Source: Paenibacillus sp. LHD-38 (GTDB taxonomy: Bacteria; Bacillota; Bacilli; Paenibacillales; Paenibacillaceae). From it: a stretch of 64,000 nucleotides of DNA. A program made the position numbers and the translations under genes. Numbering within the stretch: position 1 is the first letter of the stretch; every line of letters starts with the position of its first letter. Positions 52,461-61,102 of this stretch are shown one piece after another. The notes beneath the pieces are model-generated. The model saw nothing but the letters and a program-made list of their open reading frames with translations. It was not told the DNA's origin and made no database searches. The DNA is taken from the NCBI RefSeq assembly GCF_031157315.1, contig NZ_JAVIFU010000023.1, forward strand, positions 1-64,000, in the 5' to 3' direction.

Positions 52461-53450
52461 TTAGCGGCCGTCTTTCGGATCAGCTGGGCCTTCCTGCTTG
52501 CCGATAGAGCTGCGCATTTGCGTGTCTGCCTCTACGTTTTTCAGGTTCAAATAGTCCATCACGCCGATTTTACCGCTCCTGAGAGCTTCCGCCATGGCAA
52601 GCGGAACCTGCGATTCCGACTCAACGACTCGCGCTTCCATTTCCACAACCTTAGCTTTCATCTCCTGCTCTTGGGCTACAGCCATCGCGCGGCGTTCTTC
52701 CGCTTTCGCCTGGGCAATTTTTTTATCCGCTTCCGCTTGCTCCGTTTGAAGATGAGCGCCAATGTTTTTGCCTACATCCACATCCGCGATATCGATGGAA
52801 AGGATTTCGAATGCCGTTCCGGCATCCAGACCTTTACCGAGCACCGTGCGAGAAATCATATCCGGGTTCTCAAGCACATCCTTGTGGGAATTAGCTGAAC
52901 CCACTGTTGTGACAATACCTTCGCCGACACGAGCGATGATGGTCTCTTCGCCGGCACCGCCGACAAGACGATCTATATTCGCACGGACCGTTACGCGCGC
53001 TTTTACCTTCACCTCAATACCATCCTTCGCTACTGCTGCGACGATAGGCGTTTCTATGACTCGCGGGTTAACGCTCATTTGTACGGCTTGAAGCACATCG
53101 CGGCCAGCCAAATCGATTGCAGCCGCACGTTCGAAAATAAGAGGAATATTCGCTCGCTGCGCAGCAATCAATGCATTAACGACGCGATCGACATTTCCCC
53201 CTGCCAGGAAGTGGCTCTCCAACTGGTTAATATTAAGGCCAAGACCCGCTTTTGTCGCTTTAATTAACGGATTGACGATTCTGCTTGGAACGACCCGGCG
53301 CAAGCGCATCGCAACGAGCGTAATAATTCCGACCCTAACTCCCGATGCCAATGCTGAAATCCAAAGCATAATCGGAAAGAAGCTAAGAAATACGGATAGT
53401 ACGATAATAACTACGACGGCTATAATCAAAAATGAAACGATAGGATCCAT
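52461..53450 (-). CDS. floA: Flotillin-like protein FloA
   Basis: A 329-residue SPFH-domain protein that forms membrane foci and organises functional lipid domains. A hydrophobic N-terminal hairpin (about residues 4-45) anchors it. The SPFH core includes QLESHFLAGGNVDRVVNALI and ARVTVRANIDRLVGGAGEET, and the C-terminal coiled coil is rich in EA and EQ repeats (QAKAEERRAMAVAQEQEMKA). GGAGG lies about eight bases before the ATG. It follows the NfeD-type protease yqeZ by 37 bases, the standard pairing. Confidence 0.95.
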   Translation of the reverse strand: MDPIVSFLIIAVVVIIVLSVFLSFFPIMLWISALASGVRVGIITLVAMRLRRVVPSRIVNPLIKATKAGLGLNINQLESHFLAGGNVDRVVNALIAAQRANIPLIFERAAAIDLAGRDVLQAVQMSVNPRVIETPIVAAVAKDGIEVKVKARVTVRANIDRLVGGAGEETIIARVGEGIVTTVGSANSHKDVLENPDMISRTVLGKGLDAGTAFEILSIDIADVDVGKNIGAHLQTEQAEADKKIAQAKAEERRAMAVAQEQEMKAKVVEMEARVVESESQVPLAMAEALRSGKIGVMDYLNLKNVEADTQMRSSIGKQEGPADPKDGR

Positions 53451-53487
53451 TGTCTCAAACCTCCATATGGTTAAATTATTTTGTTAA

Positions 53488-54867
53488 TTATTTAGATACT
53501 TCCTTAACTACCACCCACGTACCTTCCGCTTTTATAACCGTAACCGTGCGATTCGCATCAATAAACTCCCCGGATGTGACTACATCAATGCGTTTATCCC
53601 CCAAAATAACAGTTCCTGCCGGCCTTAACGGGGTTATCGTCATCCCTTCAAGCCCTAGAAGGGAATCCTTTAGGTCGGCGGATACAAAGCCTTGTTCTGT
53701 AGTCAGCTTGTCGCGCAAAATGAATTTATTCCAAATCCCTCTCGATTTATTCATTCGCACAAATAGAACGATCAAAATAATCGCAGCAACAAGCGCAATA
53801 ACGATGGAGATAAAAGCCGTCATCGAATCTGAAGCCGCCAATACCACGCCGGCGATCAATGCCGTGCTTCCGAGAATGCCCAGAATCCCGAAGCTTGGTA
53901 CAAATACCTCGATGATAAGCAATGCTATCCCGATTACAAATAGAACAACTGATTCCATTCCGGCAAAACCAGCTACATAGTGACCGAAGAAATACAAACC
54001 AAACGATAGAAGCCCAACGATGCCTGGCGCGCCAAAGCCTGGAACTAACATTTCAATGACGATGCCGGCGATGCCCAGAATAAGCAGCACAGTCATGACA
54101 ACCGGATTAATTAGCCATCTTGCTGCATTTTCCGCAAGTGTGGGTGCAACCTCGATTTGTGTGCGGCCTTCAAGGCCAAGCCATTTAACTACCTCATTTA
54201 CGGTTGCGGCTGTATGCTCAGAGTAACCAAGCTTCTCCGCCTCTGACGCGGTAAGCGAGAGAATGTCACCCTTCAGCTTATCTCTGCCGATCTTGTCCTT
54301 CAACTCCAAAACTACATTCGGATCAACCATGGCAGCAGCGATGTTTTTATCGCGGCCTTGCAAGCCTGCTGACTCACTCATCTCGGAAGTCCAAAATGAG
54401 ATTGTCTTCGGATTGTCAATTAAATCACCGGAACCGTCCACGACAGCTGCGGCACCAATCGTGCTGCCTGGCTGCATGACGATATTATCCGCATTTAGCG
54501 CGATGTAGGTGCCGGCTGATACCGCTTTACCTTCCACGAATGCGGTTGTCGGAATTTTATTCTCCCGAATAAAATGACCAATTTGCTCTGCGTTAACCAC
54601 TTTACCGCCCAGCGTATTTATAACAAGTATGACATGCTCCGCTTTTGCTTCTTCCGCTTCTCCATACGCTCTTTCCAAAAACGATTGAAGACCCGATTCA
54701 ACCGTTTGTTTAACGGGAATCACATATACTGCAGGACCAATGTCGCCCGCGGCCTGTGCTCGATCGACTGGTGATCCGAATAGTCCGCTAAGCATCACCA
54801 AGAATAAGACGGCAAGCCATGCAATAGGAGTGATGGAAAAGCTTCTTCGCCATCGGTTCGTATGCAA
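53488..54867 (-). CDS. yqeZ: NfeD-type membrane serine protease (YqeZ)
   Basis: A 459-residue NfeD family protein that pairs with flotillin. A signal or anchor helix (about residues 10-30) leads into a ClpP-like protease domain (about 45-225) with VILVINTLGGKVVNAEQIG and AFVEGKAVSAGTYIALNAD, where the Ser of SAGTYIA is the probable nucleophile. Several helices (about 230-365) and a C-terminal OB-fold NfeD domain (ending EGTWVVVKEV) follow. The start is TTG 54867 with GGGAGG seven bases upstream, giving a clean signal-like N-terminus. Confidence 0.9.
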   Translation of the reverse strand: MHTNRWRRSFSITPIAWLAVLFLVMLSGLFGSPVDRAQAAGDIGPAVYVIPVKQTVESGLQSFLERAYGEAEEAKAEHVILVINTLGGKVVNAEQIGHFIRENKIPTTAFVEGKAVSAGTYIALNADNIVMQPGSTIGAAAVVDGSGDLIDNPKTISFWTSEMSESAGLQGRDKNIAAAMVDPNVVLELKDKIGRDKLKGDILSLTASEAEKLGYSEHTAATVNEVVKWLGLEGRTQIEVAPTLAENAARWLINPVVMTVLLILGIAGIVIEMLVPGFGAPGIVGLLSFGLYFFGHYVAGFAGMESVVLFVIGIALLIIEVFVPSFGILGILGSTALIAGVVLAASDSMTAFISIVIALVAAIILIVLFVRMNKSRGIWNKFILRDKLTTEQGFVSADLKDSLLGLEGMTITPLRPAGTVILGDKRIDVVTSGEFIDANRTVTVIKAEGTWVVVKEVSK

Positions 54868-54973
54868 GAAGGTTCCTCCCTTATTTGTGTATTGCTCCCT
54901 ACTACGCGAAACCAACCTTTAAGTTTCGTTTAACGTTTTCAAGATTATACCATTTGCAAAGCAAGCGCACAAA

Positions 54974-55002
54974 AAAACACCCCTGTTTCCAGGGGTGTTT
55001 TG
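54974..55002. terminator. Terminator after yqeY
   Basis: AACACCCCTG and CAGGGGTGTT form the stem (54976-55000 region) over a short loop, with A-rich sequence on the left giving T-runs on the minus strand after yqeY. Confidence 0.85.
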
Positions 55003-55019
55003 TGTGTCCGAATGTTTAG

Positions 55020-55463
55020 TTAGTTGAGATGTTGCTGTACGAGCTGATTTACTAGTTTACCGTCAGCGCGTCCCTTTGTTTTAGGCAAAAGGGCACTCAT
55101 AACTTTTCCCATATCGGCTTTGGAAGAAGCACCGAGTTCATGGATGGTCTGCGTTACTATCTCTTGAATCTCTTCTTCAGTCAGCTGTTCGGGAAGGTAT
55201 TGACTAATAATTTCAATTTCGACCTCAAGACCCGCTACTAAATCATCACGGCTGGCTTTTTTAAATTCTTGGAGGGAATCTTTACGTTGTTTGATTTCAC
55301 GACTCAATATATCAAGCACTTCGTTATCGTCCAAAGGACGCTTGAGATCGATTTCCAAGTTTTTCACTGACGCGCGCATCATACGAATTACGGAAAGCTT
55401 AAACTTGTCCTGATTCTTCATGGCTTGCTTCATATCGTCGGTCAATCTTTCGCTCAGGTTCAT
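55020..55463 (-). CDS. yqeY: GatB/YqeY domain protein
   Basis: A 147-residue YqeY protein, homologous to the helical tail of the GatB amidotransferase subunit that contacts tRNA. The N-terminal half (LSERLTDDMKQAMKNQDKF, KLSVIRMMRASVKN) and the C-terminal GKVMSALLPKTKGRADGKLV are typical. Its role outside amidotransferase is unproven. AGGAGG lies about 12 bases before the ATG. It follows rpsU by 15 bases, the conserved rpsU-yqeY pair. Confidence 0.93.
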   Translation of the reverse strand: MNLSERLTDDMKQAMKNQDKFKLSVIRMMRASVKNLEIDLKRPLDDNEVLDILSREIKQRKDSLQEFKKASRDDLVAGLEVEIEIISQYLPEQLTEEEIQEIVTQTIHELGASSKADMGKVMSALLPKTKGRADGKLVNQLVQQHLN

Positions 55464-55478
55464 TATGGAAGGATCCTC

Positions 55479-55652
55479 CTAAAACTTTCTCTTGCGCGCA
55501 GCCTCAGACTTCTTCTTGCGCTTTACACTTGGCTTTTCATAATGCTTGCGTTTTTTCACCTCAGCTAGAACTCCATCTTTAGCGATGGAACGTTTAAAGC
55601 GGCGAAGCGCAGCATCAATAGTTTCGTTTTTGCGAACTTTAGTTTCAGACAC
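55479..55652 (-). CDS. rpsU: 30S ribosomal protein S21
   Basis: A 57-residue S21, a basic protein of the 30S subunit near the mRNA exit. It reads SETKVRKNETIDAALRRFKR through to the invariant C-terminus HYEKPSVKRKKKSEAARKRK. The GTG at 55652 with GGAGGG upstream gives the normal S21 length of 57; the ATG at 55706 would add 18 residues not found in the family. Confidence 0.96.
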   Translation of the reverse strand: MSETKVRKNETIDAALRRFKRSIAKDGVLAEVKKRKHYEKPSVKRKKKSEAARKRKF

Positions 55653-55737
55653 CAGTTTTCCCTCCCTCCGAAACAGACCGTCCAGAGCTATAACACGGTT
55701 TATCAAATTTCATTATATGTCAAACCAAAAGGCAGTG

Positions 55738-56091
55738 TCAACTTCGGATATCTGCGAGCAGCGGAGAAAGTTTTGTTCCGCCCAAGAGATGGATATGCAG
55801 ATGATAAACAAGCTGACCTCCATCGGCATTTACATTGTTGACTAGACGATAGCCAGACTCAGCAATTCCGTGCTCCTTGGCGATCTCGCGGGCCACGGAA
55901 AACAGCTCTGCAACAACCTGCGCGTCTTCAGTCGTAACGTCATTCATGGTAGGAATATGCTTCTTTGGAATGATTAGAATATGTACCGGAGCAGCTGGCT
56001 GTATGTCGTGAAAAGCAAGAATTCTGTCATTTTCAAAAACCTTCTTCGACGGAATCGTGCCTTCAATTATTTTGCAAAAAATACAGTCCAT
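55738..56091 (-). CDS. hit: HIT family protein (HinT-like)
   Basis: A 117-residue histidine triad hydrolase that acts on nucleoside phosphoramidates and AMP conjugates. The family signature CIFCKIIEGTIPSKKVFEND is near the N-terminus and the triad YHLHIHLLGG near residue 95-104. ATG 56091 follows AGGGGGTG by about six bases; the GTG at 56100 lies within that site. It is divergently placed from nothing and stands alone between rpsU and a hypothetical gene. Confidence 0.93.
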   Translation of the reverse strand: MDCIFCKIIEGTIPSKKVFENDRILAFHDIQPAAPVHILIIPKKHIPTMNDVTTEDAQVVAELFSVAREIAKEHGIAESGYRLVNNVNADGGQLVYHLHIHLLGGTKLSPLLADIRS

Positions 56092-56156
56092 ATGGTTCAC
56101 CCCCTGTTCGTTGACCTTTCCTTATCATACCGAAATTTTGGATGCTCGTCCAATCC

Positions 56157-56191
56157 AAAAAAAAATGTGCAGAAGGAATAAGCATTCCTTC
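56157..56191 (-). terminator. Possible terminator
   Basis: On the minus strand GAAGGAAT pairs with ATTCCTTC over a 4-base loop (56191-56172). The T-run begins seven bases after the stem, which is further than ideal. It would end the gene at 56212-56520. Confidence 0.4.
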
Positions 56192-56211
56192 CGCCATCTC
56201 CCGCGCAAACC

Positions 56212-56520
56212 TTAGTAATAAGGCAGCAACGACAAGGCAAGCAGTGCAGCAAGCGGAAATATTTGGCGTATAAACCGCCTGCGGGGGTAATAAGGGTATG
56301 GATAGATCGGATATCCGAATGCCGGATAGGGCAGAAACGCACGGTTATCCTCCCATTCATTCGAGCCGCAAGGCACTGCGATACACAATACTTCGTCATC
56401 CAAATACTCTAGAAAACCGTCTGCGCACCAGCCGTCATGTGTTTGAGCCAAAACATAGCGATGCTTATGATACTCGCACCATTGCTTCATTTGCTCCTGA
56501 TCCACTACAGCATGTTCCAT
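56212..56520 (-). CDS. Tyr/Pro-rich protein of unknown function
   Basis: A 102-residue protein in three parts: a polar N-terminal domain with two Cys-containing stretches (QWCEYHKHRY, HDGWCADGFLEYLDDEVLC), a proline- and tyrosine-rich linker (PYPAFGYPIYPYPYYP), and a C-terminal hydrophobic helix (IFPLAALLALSLLPYY) after a basic RRRF. The layout suggests a small membrane- or coat-associated protein. AGGAGG lies about ten bases before the ATG. I do not recognise it. It lies between hit and another unknown gene below addA. Confidence 0.6.
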   Translation of the reverse strand: MEHAVVDQEQMKQWCEYHKHRYVLAQTHDGWCADGFLEYLDDEVLCIAVPCGSNEWEDNRAFLPYPAFGYPIYPYPYYPRRRFIRQIFPLAALLALSLLPYY

Positions 56521-56600
56521 CGTATCAGCCTCCTGTTCCTATATCTTATTCACAGGTAGGCATTTGGCTACTGCTATAACTCTCATTGATTCTGCTGACT

Positions 56601-57215
56601 CTACGAAGCTGTATTTTCTGATTGTCCCATCATCATGTTTTGCAGCTGCTCTACAAGGTCGATCCAATCAAGGCCGCTGGACAAACGGATAATAGCAATT
56701 CGACTGTCGCCGATATTAGAATTGAAACCGCTCAAGATGCTTGAAATCGCAACAAACGAATTTTTGAGCTCTGTCAGGTAGGACTGATCGGCTTCGTTCA
56801 AAGGGCCTTCGTAACTGCCGATCGCTTGCAATCCCTTTTCAACCTCACTAACGTAGCTATCTGGAAGCTTCTCATTCCATTTCTCGGGTTGAACGGATAT
56901 GCTCGCTGCTTCTTTTGTCAGTTCAGTCAATGCTGTGCCTTTCGCAGTTACCTTGCCTGCATCGAATTGCAGGGTTAGACGCTCTCCCATGGTATTGCTT
57001 GCCAGAAACGCGTCAAGCAGAGGCGTCATTTCCTTTGCGTATTGCTGCGATTCGGTAGCTGCCGCGTAAATCCTTTGTCCTTTCTCATAGTTGTTCTCCT
57101 GCTTGTGCTGCAAAAATTGAGAGTATAAAAACACGTTGCCGATTAAGCTAAATACGAGAATAACCAGCGTTATGGGCAATGCGATTGAGCGTTTGCCCGA
57201 TTTCTGTGGTTCCAA
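56601..57215 (-). CDS. Membrane-anchored protein downstream of addA, unknown function
   Basis: A 204-residue protein with one N-terminal helix (about residues 10-32, ALPITLVILVFSLIGNVFLY) and a helical extracytoplasmic domain of about 165 residues with many Ser, Glu and Leu. The family is not recognised. The start is TTG 57215, eight bases after AAGGAGG; GTG 57221 lies only two bases from it. That ribosome binding site is inside the last codons of addA, and the start lies two bases after the addA stop, so translation is coupled to addA. Confidence 0.65.
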   Translation of the reverse strand: MEPQKSGKRSIALPITLVILVFSLIGNVFLYSQFLQHKQENNYEKGQRIYAAATESQQYAKEMTPLLDAFLASNTMGERLTLQFDAGKVTAKGTALTELTKEAASISVQPEKWNEKLPDSYVSEVEKGLQAIGSYEGPLNEADQSYLTELKNSFVAISSILSGFNSNIGDSRIAIIRLSSGLDWIDLVEQLQNMMMGQSENTAS

Positions 57216-57217
57216 CT

Positions 57218-60200
57218 TCACTTCCTCCTTCTATGTTTTAATTCATTTTTTAACTGAACCGATTGCCCGCCATCAAAGAAAAAGACATGACATTCATCTA
57301 CTTTTCGACCAAGCACGGATTCAATAGCCTCTGCGTACAGCTCAAGCTGAAAGCGGTGACGCTCAGCGGCCTGCTGCCATTGCTGCTTATAGATCCGATC
57401 GGTTTTGTAATCCAGCAATACGACGCCAGCCGCATCCTCGAACAAGCAATCGATAACACCTTGAATCAATATAGATTCCTTCGTCAGAAGCCCTTCCGAC
57501 TTTGGATATACTCGGCTTGCAGGAAACATACAGCTGAAAGGGACCTCTCTTCTTACCCAATCTGCTCCCAATAAGCGCTGACCAAGCTCGCTATTGAAAA
57601 AAGCCGCGACAGCCTGCAGATCAATCGCTTCCGATTGTTTTGCCGTCAAGAGCCGTCGCTCAATCATGTTGTCCAATGTATGCTTCAGTTTGGTTTCATC
57701 AGCGGTTCCGGACAGGGATACATGCTGCATCAGCAAATGATTCACAGAGCCCTTCTCCGCGGCGGTAAGCGACTTTTCCTCCATGAAGGCCGGCCGTCTC
57801 AATCGGAACGTATAGGAGGCTTCCGGTGCTTCTAGGATATCTGCCTTGTCCGCGTTATCAAAGTTAGTTCCATTCGGATCTTCAAGCGGAACGGCATCCT
57901 CCATGATATCGGAATAAAGTCTTTTCATTTCGGTTACCGAAGTTTTTGCTGCAAGCAATGCGGCCTCCTGATGCGGATATTGCCAATCAAGCCGCGTGCG
58001 CAGCTCGGTATCCGCTTCAATGTCTTCCAGCACGGAAAGTGTGGTAACAGCCTGCAGCCGTTCCTCCTTAGCTTGGTCCTGCTGGTTGAGCCCTTCTGTT
58101 GCAGCAGCGGCCTCCGTGCCGAATAGCGCAGCGGGAACGATCCCTGCGTGCCATTGCGGTGCGTTTCTCGCCGCTTGCTGCCTGTCTTCCATTTGTCTTG
58201 CTGCCAAAGGCCCAAGCCAATCGATAAAGGAACGTGCTGCAGCGACTCGGAAATCCGGAAGATTTCCGTTCGCATCTACAGCGCCGAGCCAGCGCTTAAG
58301 TTTAGATTCCGCATCCGATACCGTCGCTACAAGATACATTTTCTCTTTTGGCCGGGTCAATGCAACGTATAGAATACGCATTTCCTCGGCGAGCATTTCC
58401 TTGCGCATCGCGCGGCGGATAGCCAAATAGGGTAATGTGGGATAGCTAATGCGAAGCGCTGGATCAACAAAACGAGGACCAAATCCAAGCTCCTTATGCT
58501 TAAGGAATACGCTTCGCACATCTTGTTGATTGAACTGCTTGCCTAAACCAGCAACGAATAGGACCGGAAACTCAAGTCCCTTGCTTTTGTGAATCGACAT
58601 GATGCGCACAACATCCTCTTGCTCGCCAAGCGCTCTTGCCGTCCCCAAATCGCCGCCGCTATCCCGCATGCGTTCGATAAATCTCAAAAAACGAAATAAT
58701 CCACGGAAAGATGTTGCCTCATATTGACGTGCACGATCATGCAGGGCGCGCAAATTCGCTTGCCGCTGCGTGCCTCCCGGCAAACCTCCCACGAAATCGT
58801 AATAGCCCGTTTCACGATAGATCTCCCAGAGTAAGTCGGCAAGTGAGCCCTGCCTAGCCTCTTCCCGCCAACGATCCAGACGTTCCAGAAACAAAGATAG
58901 CTTTCTGCGAGTATCCTCATCCAGCAGTAAGTCTCCTGCTGCATGCAGGACGGCATCGTAATACGACGACTTCGATGCGAGGATGCGAATTCGCGCCAGC
59001 TCCTCTGCATTTAGCGAAAATAACGGCGATCGCAAGGCCGCAGCAAGCGGGATATCCTGATACGGGTTATCGATGATACGAAGCATGGAAAGCATCGTCT
59101 CTACTTCTGTCGCCTCAAAGTAGCCGCTGCTCAGCTCTGCATACGCTGGGATACCGCTTGCTTGAAGCTCCTCGATTATAATCGGAGCCCAAGCTTGCGT
59201 TGCGCGGAGCAGAATAACGACATCTCTCCAATGCATAGGTCTGTACTCCCGCCGTTTGCCATCGTAAACCTGAAAACCGCTGTCGATAAGTGACTTCAAC
59301 TGCTGCCCGATCCAACGCGCTTCAAGCTGAGCGGTCTTAAGCTCCGATACCGACTCTACTGACGCTGCGCCTTCCACTTGCTCGCCCTCATCAGTCAATT
59401 CGGAACCCTCCGTATTTTCGCTGCTTTCCGGCTCATCGTCATCCGTATCCGTTTTATTCAGCACAGCAAATTCAACCTGACAGCGATCTTCCGGCACAGG
59501 AGCAGGATAGGCCGCTCCGCATACAAGCTCTGCACGTTTATCATAGTCCATCTCCGCGACATTCTCTCGCATGATGGCGCGGAAAACCGCGTTTACACCA
59601 TCCACAACCTCCTCGCGGCTGCGGAAGTTTCTTGCTAAATCAATCCGCAGTCCTCTCGCGCTGTCCGGTGCTGTTAGATTGCCCGTCTCATCTCGGGAAA
59701 GGTATGATTTGTATTTTTGCAAAAAAAGCTTTGGCTCGGCTAGCCGGAAGCCGTAAATGCTCTGCTTAACATCGCCAACCATAAAACGGTTGCCCGTGCC
59801 TGGCCGTTCAATTAACGAGACGATTGCTTCCTGAACCATATTCGTATCCTGATATTCATCAAGCAAGATCTCATCGAATTGCTGCTGAAATTCCATCGCG
59901 GCAATGGATGCCGACATCTGCTGCGGCGTAGATGCGGGATCTCTCAGGATCCGCAAGCAATAATGTTCCAGATCGCCGAAATCCAGCATGCCTTTTGCAC
60001 GTTTAGCCGCCTCATAGCCTTGCCCGAATTCAATGACCAGCTCAGCCAGCGCCCGCATTAACGGGGCCAGCTCCTGCAGCTCTTCTAAAAACTGTTCAGG
60101 GGTTCGTCCAAAAAGCTCCTCAGCGAGCGAGGTAACCAGCTTCTTCGCTTGATCGCGAAGCACCTTCGCCTGCTCCTGAAGCGATTTGTCATATTCATCG

Positions 60201-61096
60201 CCCCGCATCGCTTTCAGCTTACCGAATTGAATCATTTGAAAGGGCTCAATCCATGTTTCCCAAGGATTAGTATGGATCATTTCGGAAAGGCCGCCGATTA
60301 TTTGCAAATCTTCATCGAATGTTGCGGCATAAGGGGCAGGTCCTGCTGGCTGCCGCGTGAGCTCCAATGCCTGATGCAGCAGCGAGCCTGCTCCTTCAAG
60401 GGCGAGCTGAATATCGGTTTTTAGGCTGATTACCCACTTGTTGTTTTGCAAGTCCGTCACATCGGCAACATTAAATGCTTCTGCTGTCTCCCGCAGCCAA
60501 TGCTCCGGCCAAGGATGGCTTTGCGCAAAATCGAATAATTGCTGAACCAGCCGGTACAGAGGCTCGTCCCCACGTTCATTGCCATAACGGTCTGCTAATC
60601 GGAGAAACGCGCCGTTATCGTCAGCACCCTCGTATTTTTGCTCAAAGAGCTGATCGAGTACATCAAGGCGCAAAAGCTCGCTTTCCGTCTCGTTCGCGAT
60701 CCGAAAACCAGGATCTAGACCGATCAGCGGATAATAGCGGCGTATGACGTCCATGCAAAAGGAGTGAAGCGTCGTTATGGAGGCACGGTTCATCAAAGCC
60801 AGCTGGCGGCGCAGATGCTCGGAGTCCGGCTGCCGTTCAAGCTCCTGCTCCAGGGCAAGCCGGATTCGGTCCTTCATCTCAGCTGCCGCCGCCTTCGTAA
60901 AGGTTGCCACGAGCAAGCGGTCGACATCGGTAAACGCGGATATTTTGCGAATAATCCGTTCAACAAGCACCGCAGTCTTTCCAGAGCCAGCCGCAGCAGC
61001 TACAAGAATGTTCGATCCGCTTGTAACGATGGCGTCCCACTGATCATCCGTCCAGGTGCTGTTCTCCGGCTTAGGAGAATCCTTCGCAGTATGCAT
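57218..61096 (-). CDS. addA: ATP-dependent helicase/nuclease subunit A
   Basis: A 1292-residue AddA, the 3'-5' helicase and nuclease of the AddAB complex that resects double-strand breaks and loads RecA. Walker A AAAAGSGKTAVLVERII is at residues 33-49, Walker B ILLDEYQDTNMVQEAI near 410, VRIMSIHKSKGLEFPVLFVA and MRILYVALTRPKEKMYLVAT mark the later UvrD motifs, and the C-terminal RecB-type nuclease has GVVLLDYKTDRI near 1250. GAGGGGGAG precedes the ATG. It follows addB by six bases. Confidence 0.96.
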   Translation of the reverse strand: MHTAKDSPKPENSTWTDDQWDAIVTSGSNILVAAAAGSGKTAVLVERIIRKISAFTDVDRLLVATFTKAAAAEMKDRIRLALEQELERQPDSEHLRRQLALMNRASITTLHSFCMDVIRRYYPLIGLDPGFRIANETESELLRLDVLDQLFEQKYEGADDNGAFLRLADRYGNERGDEPLYRLVQQLFDFAQSHPWPEHWLRETAEAFNVADVTDLQNNKWVISLKTDIQLALEGAGSLLHQALELTRQPAGPAPYAATFDEDLQIIGGLSEMIHTNPWETWIEPFQMIQFGKLKAMRGDEYDKSLQEQAKVLRDQAKKLVTSLAEELFGRTPEQFLEELQELAPLMRALAELVIEFGQGYEAAKRAKGMLDFGDLEHYCLRILRDPASTPQQMSASIAAMEFQQQFDEILLDEYQDTNMVQEAIVSLIERPGTGNRFMVGDVKQSIYGFRLAEPKLFLQKYKSYLSRDETGNLTAPDSARGLRIDLARNFRSREEVVDGVNAVFRAIMRENVAEMDYDKRAELVCGAAYPAPVPEDRCQVEFAVLNKTDTDDDEPESSENTEGSELTDEGEQVEGAASVESVSELKTAQLEARWIGQQLKSLIDSGFQVYDGKRREYRPMHWRDVVILLRATQAWAPIIIEELQASGIPAYAELSSGYFEATEVETMLSMLRIIDNPYQDIPLAAALRSPLFSLNAEELARIRILASKSSYYDAVLHAAGDLLLDEDTRRKLSLFLERLDRWREEARQGSLADLLWEIYRETGYYDFVGGLPGGTQRQANLRALHDRARQYEATSFRGLFRFLRFIERMRDSGGDLGTARALGEQEDVVRIMSIHKSKGLEFPVLFVAGLGKQFNQQDVRSVFLKHKELGFGPRFVDPALRISYPTLPYLAIRRAMRKEMLAEEMRILYVALTRPKEKMYLVATVSDAESKLKRWLGAVDANGNLPDFRVAAARSFIDWLGPLAARQMEDRQQAARNAPQWHAGIVPAALFGTEAAAATEGLNQQDQAKEERLQAVTTLSVLEDIEADTELRTRLDWQYPHQEAALLAAKTSVTEMKRLYSDIMEDAVPLEDPNGTNFDNADKADILEAPEASYTFRLRRPAFMEEKSLTAAEKGSVNHLLMQHVSLSGTADETKLKHTLDNMIERRLLTAKQSEAIDLQAVAAFFNSELGQRLLGADWVRREVPFSCMFPASRVYPKSEGLLTKESILIQGVIDCLFEDAAGVVLLDYKTDRIYKQQWQQAAERHRFQLELYAEAIESVLGRKVDECHVFFFDGGQSVQLKNELKHRRRK

Positions 61097-61102
61097 CTTC
61101 TC

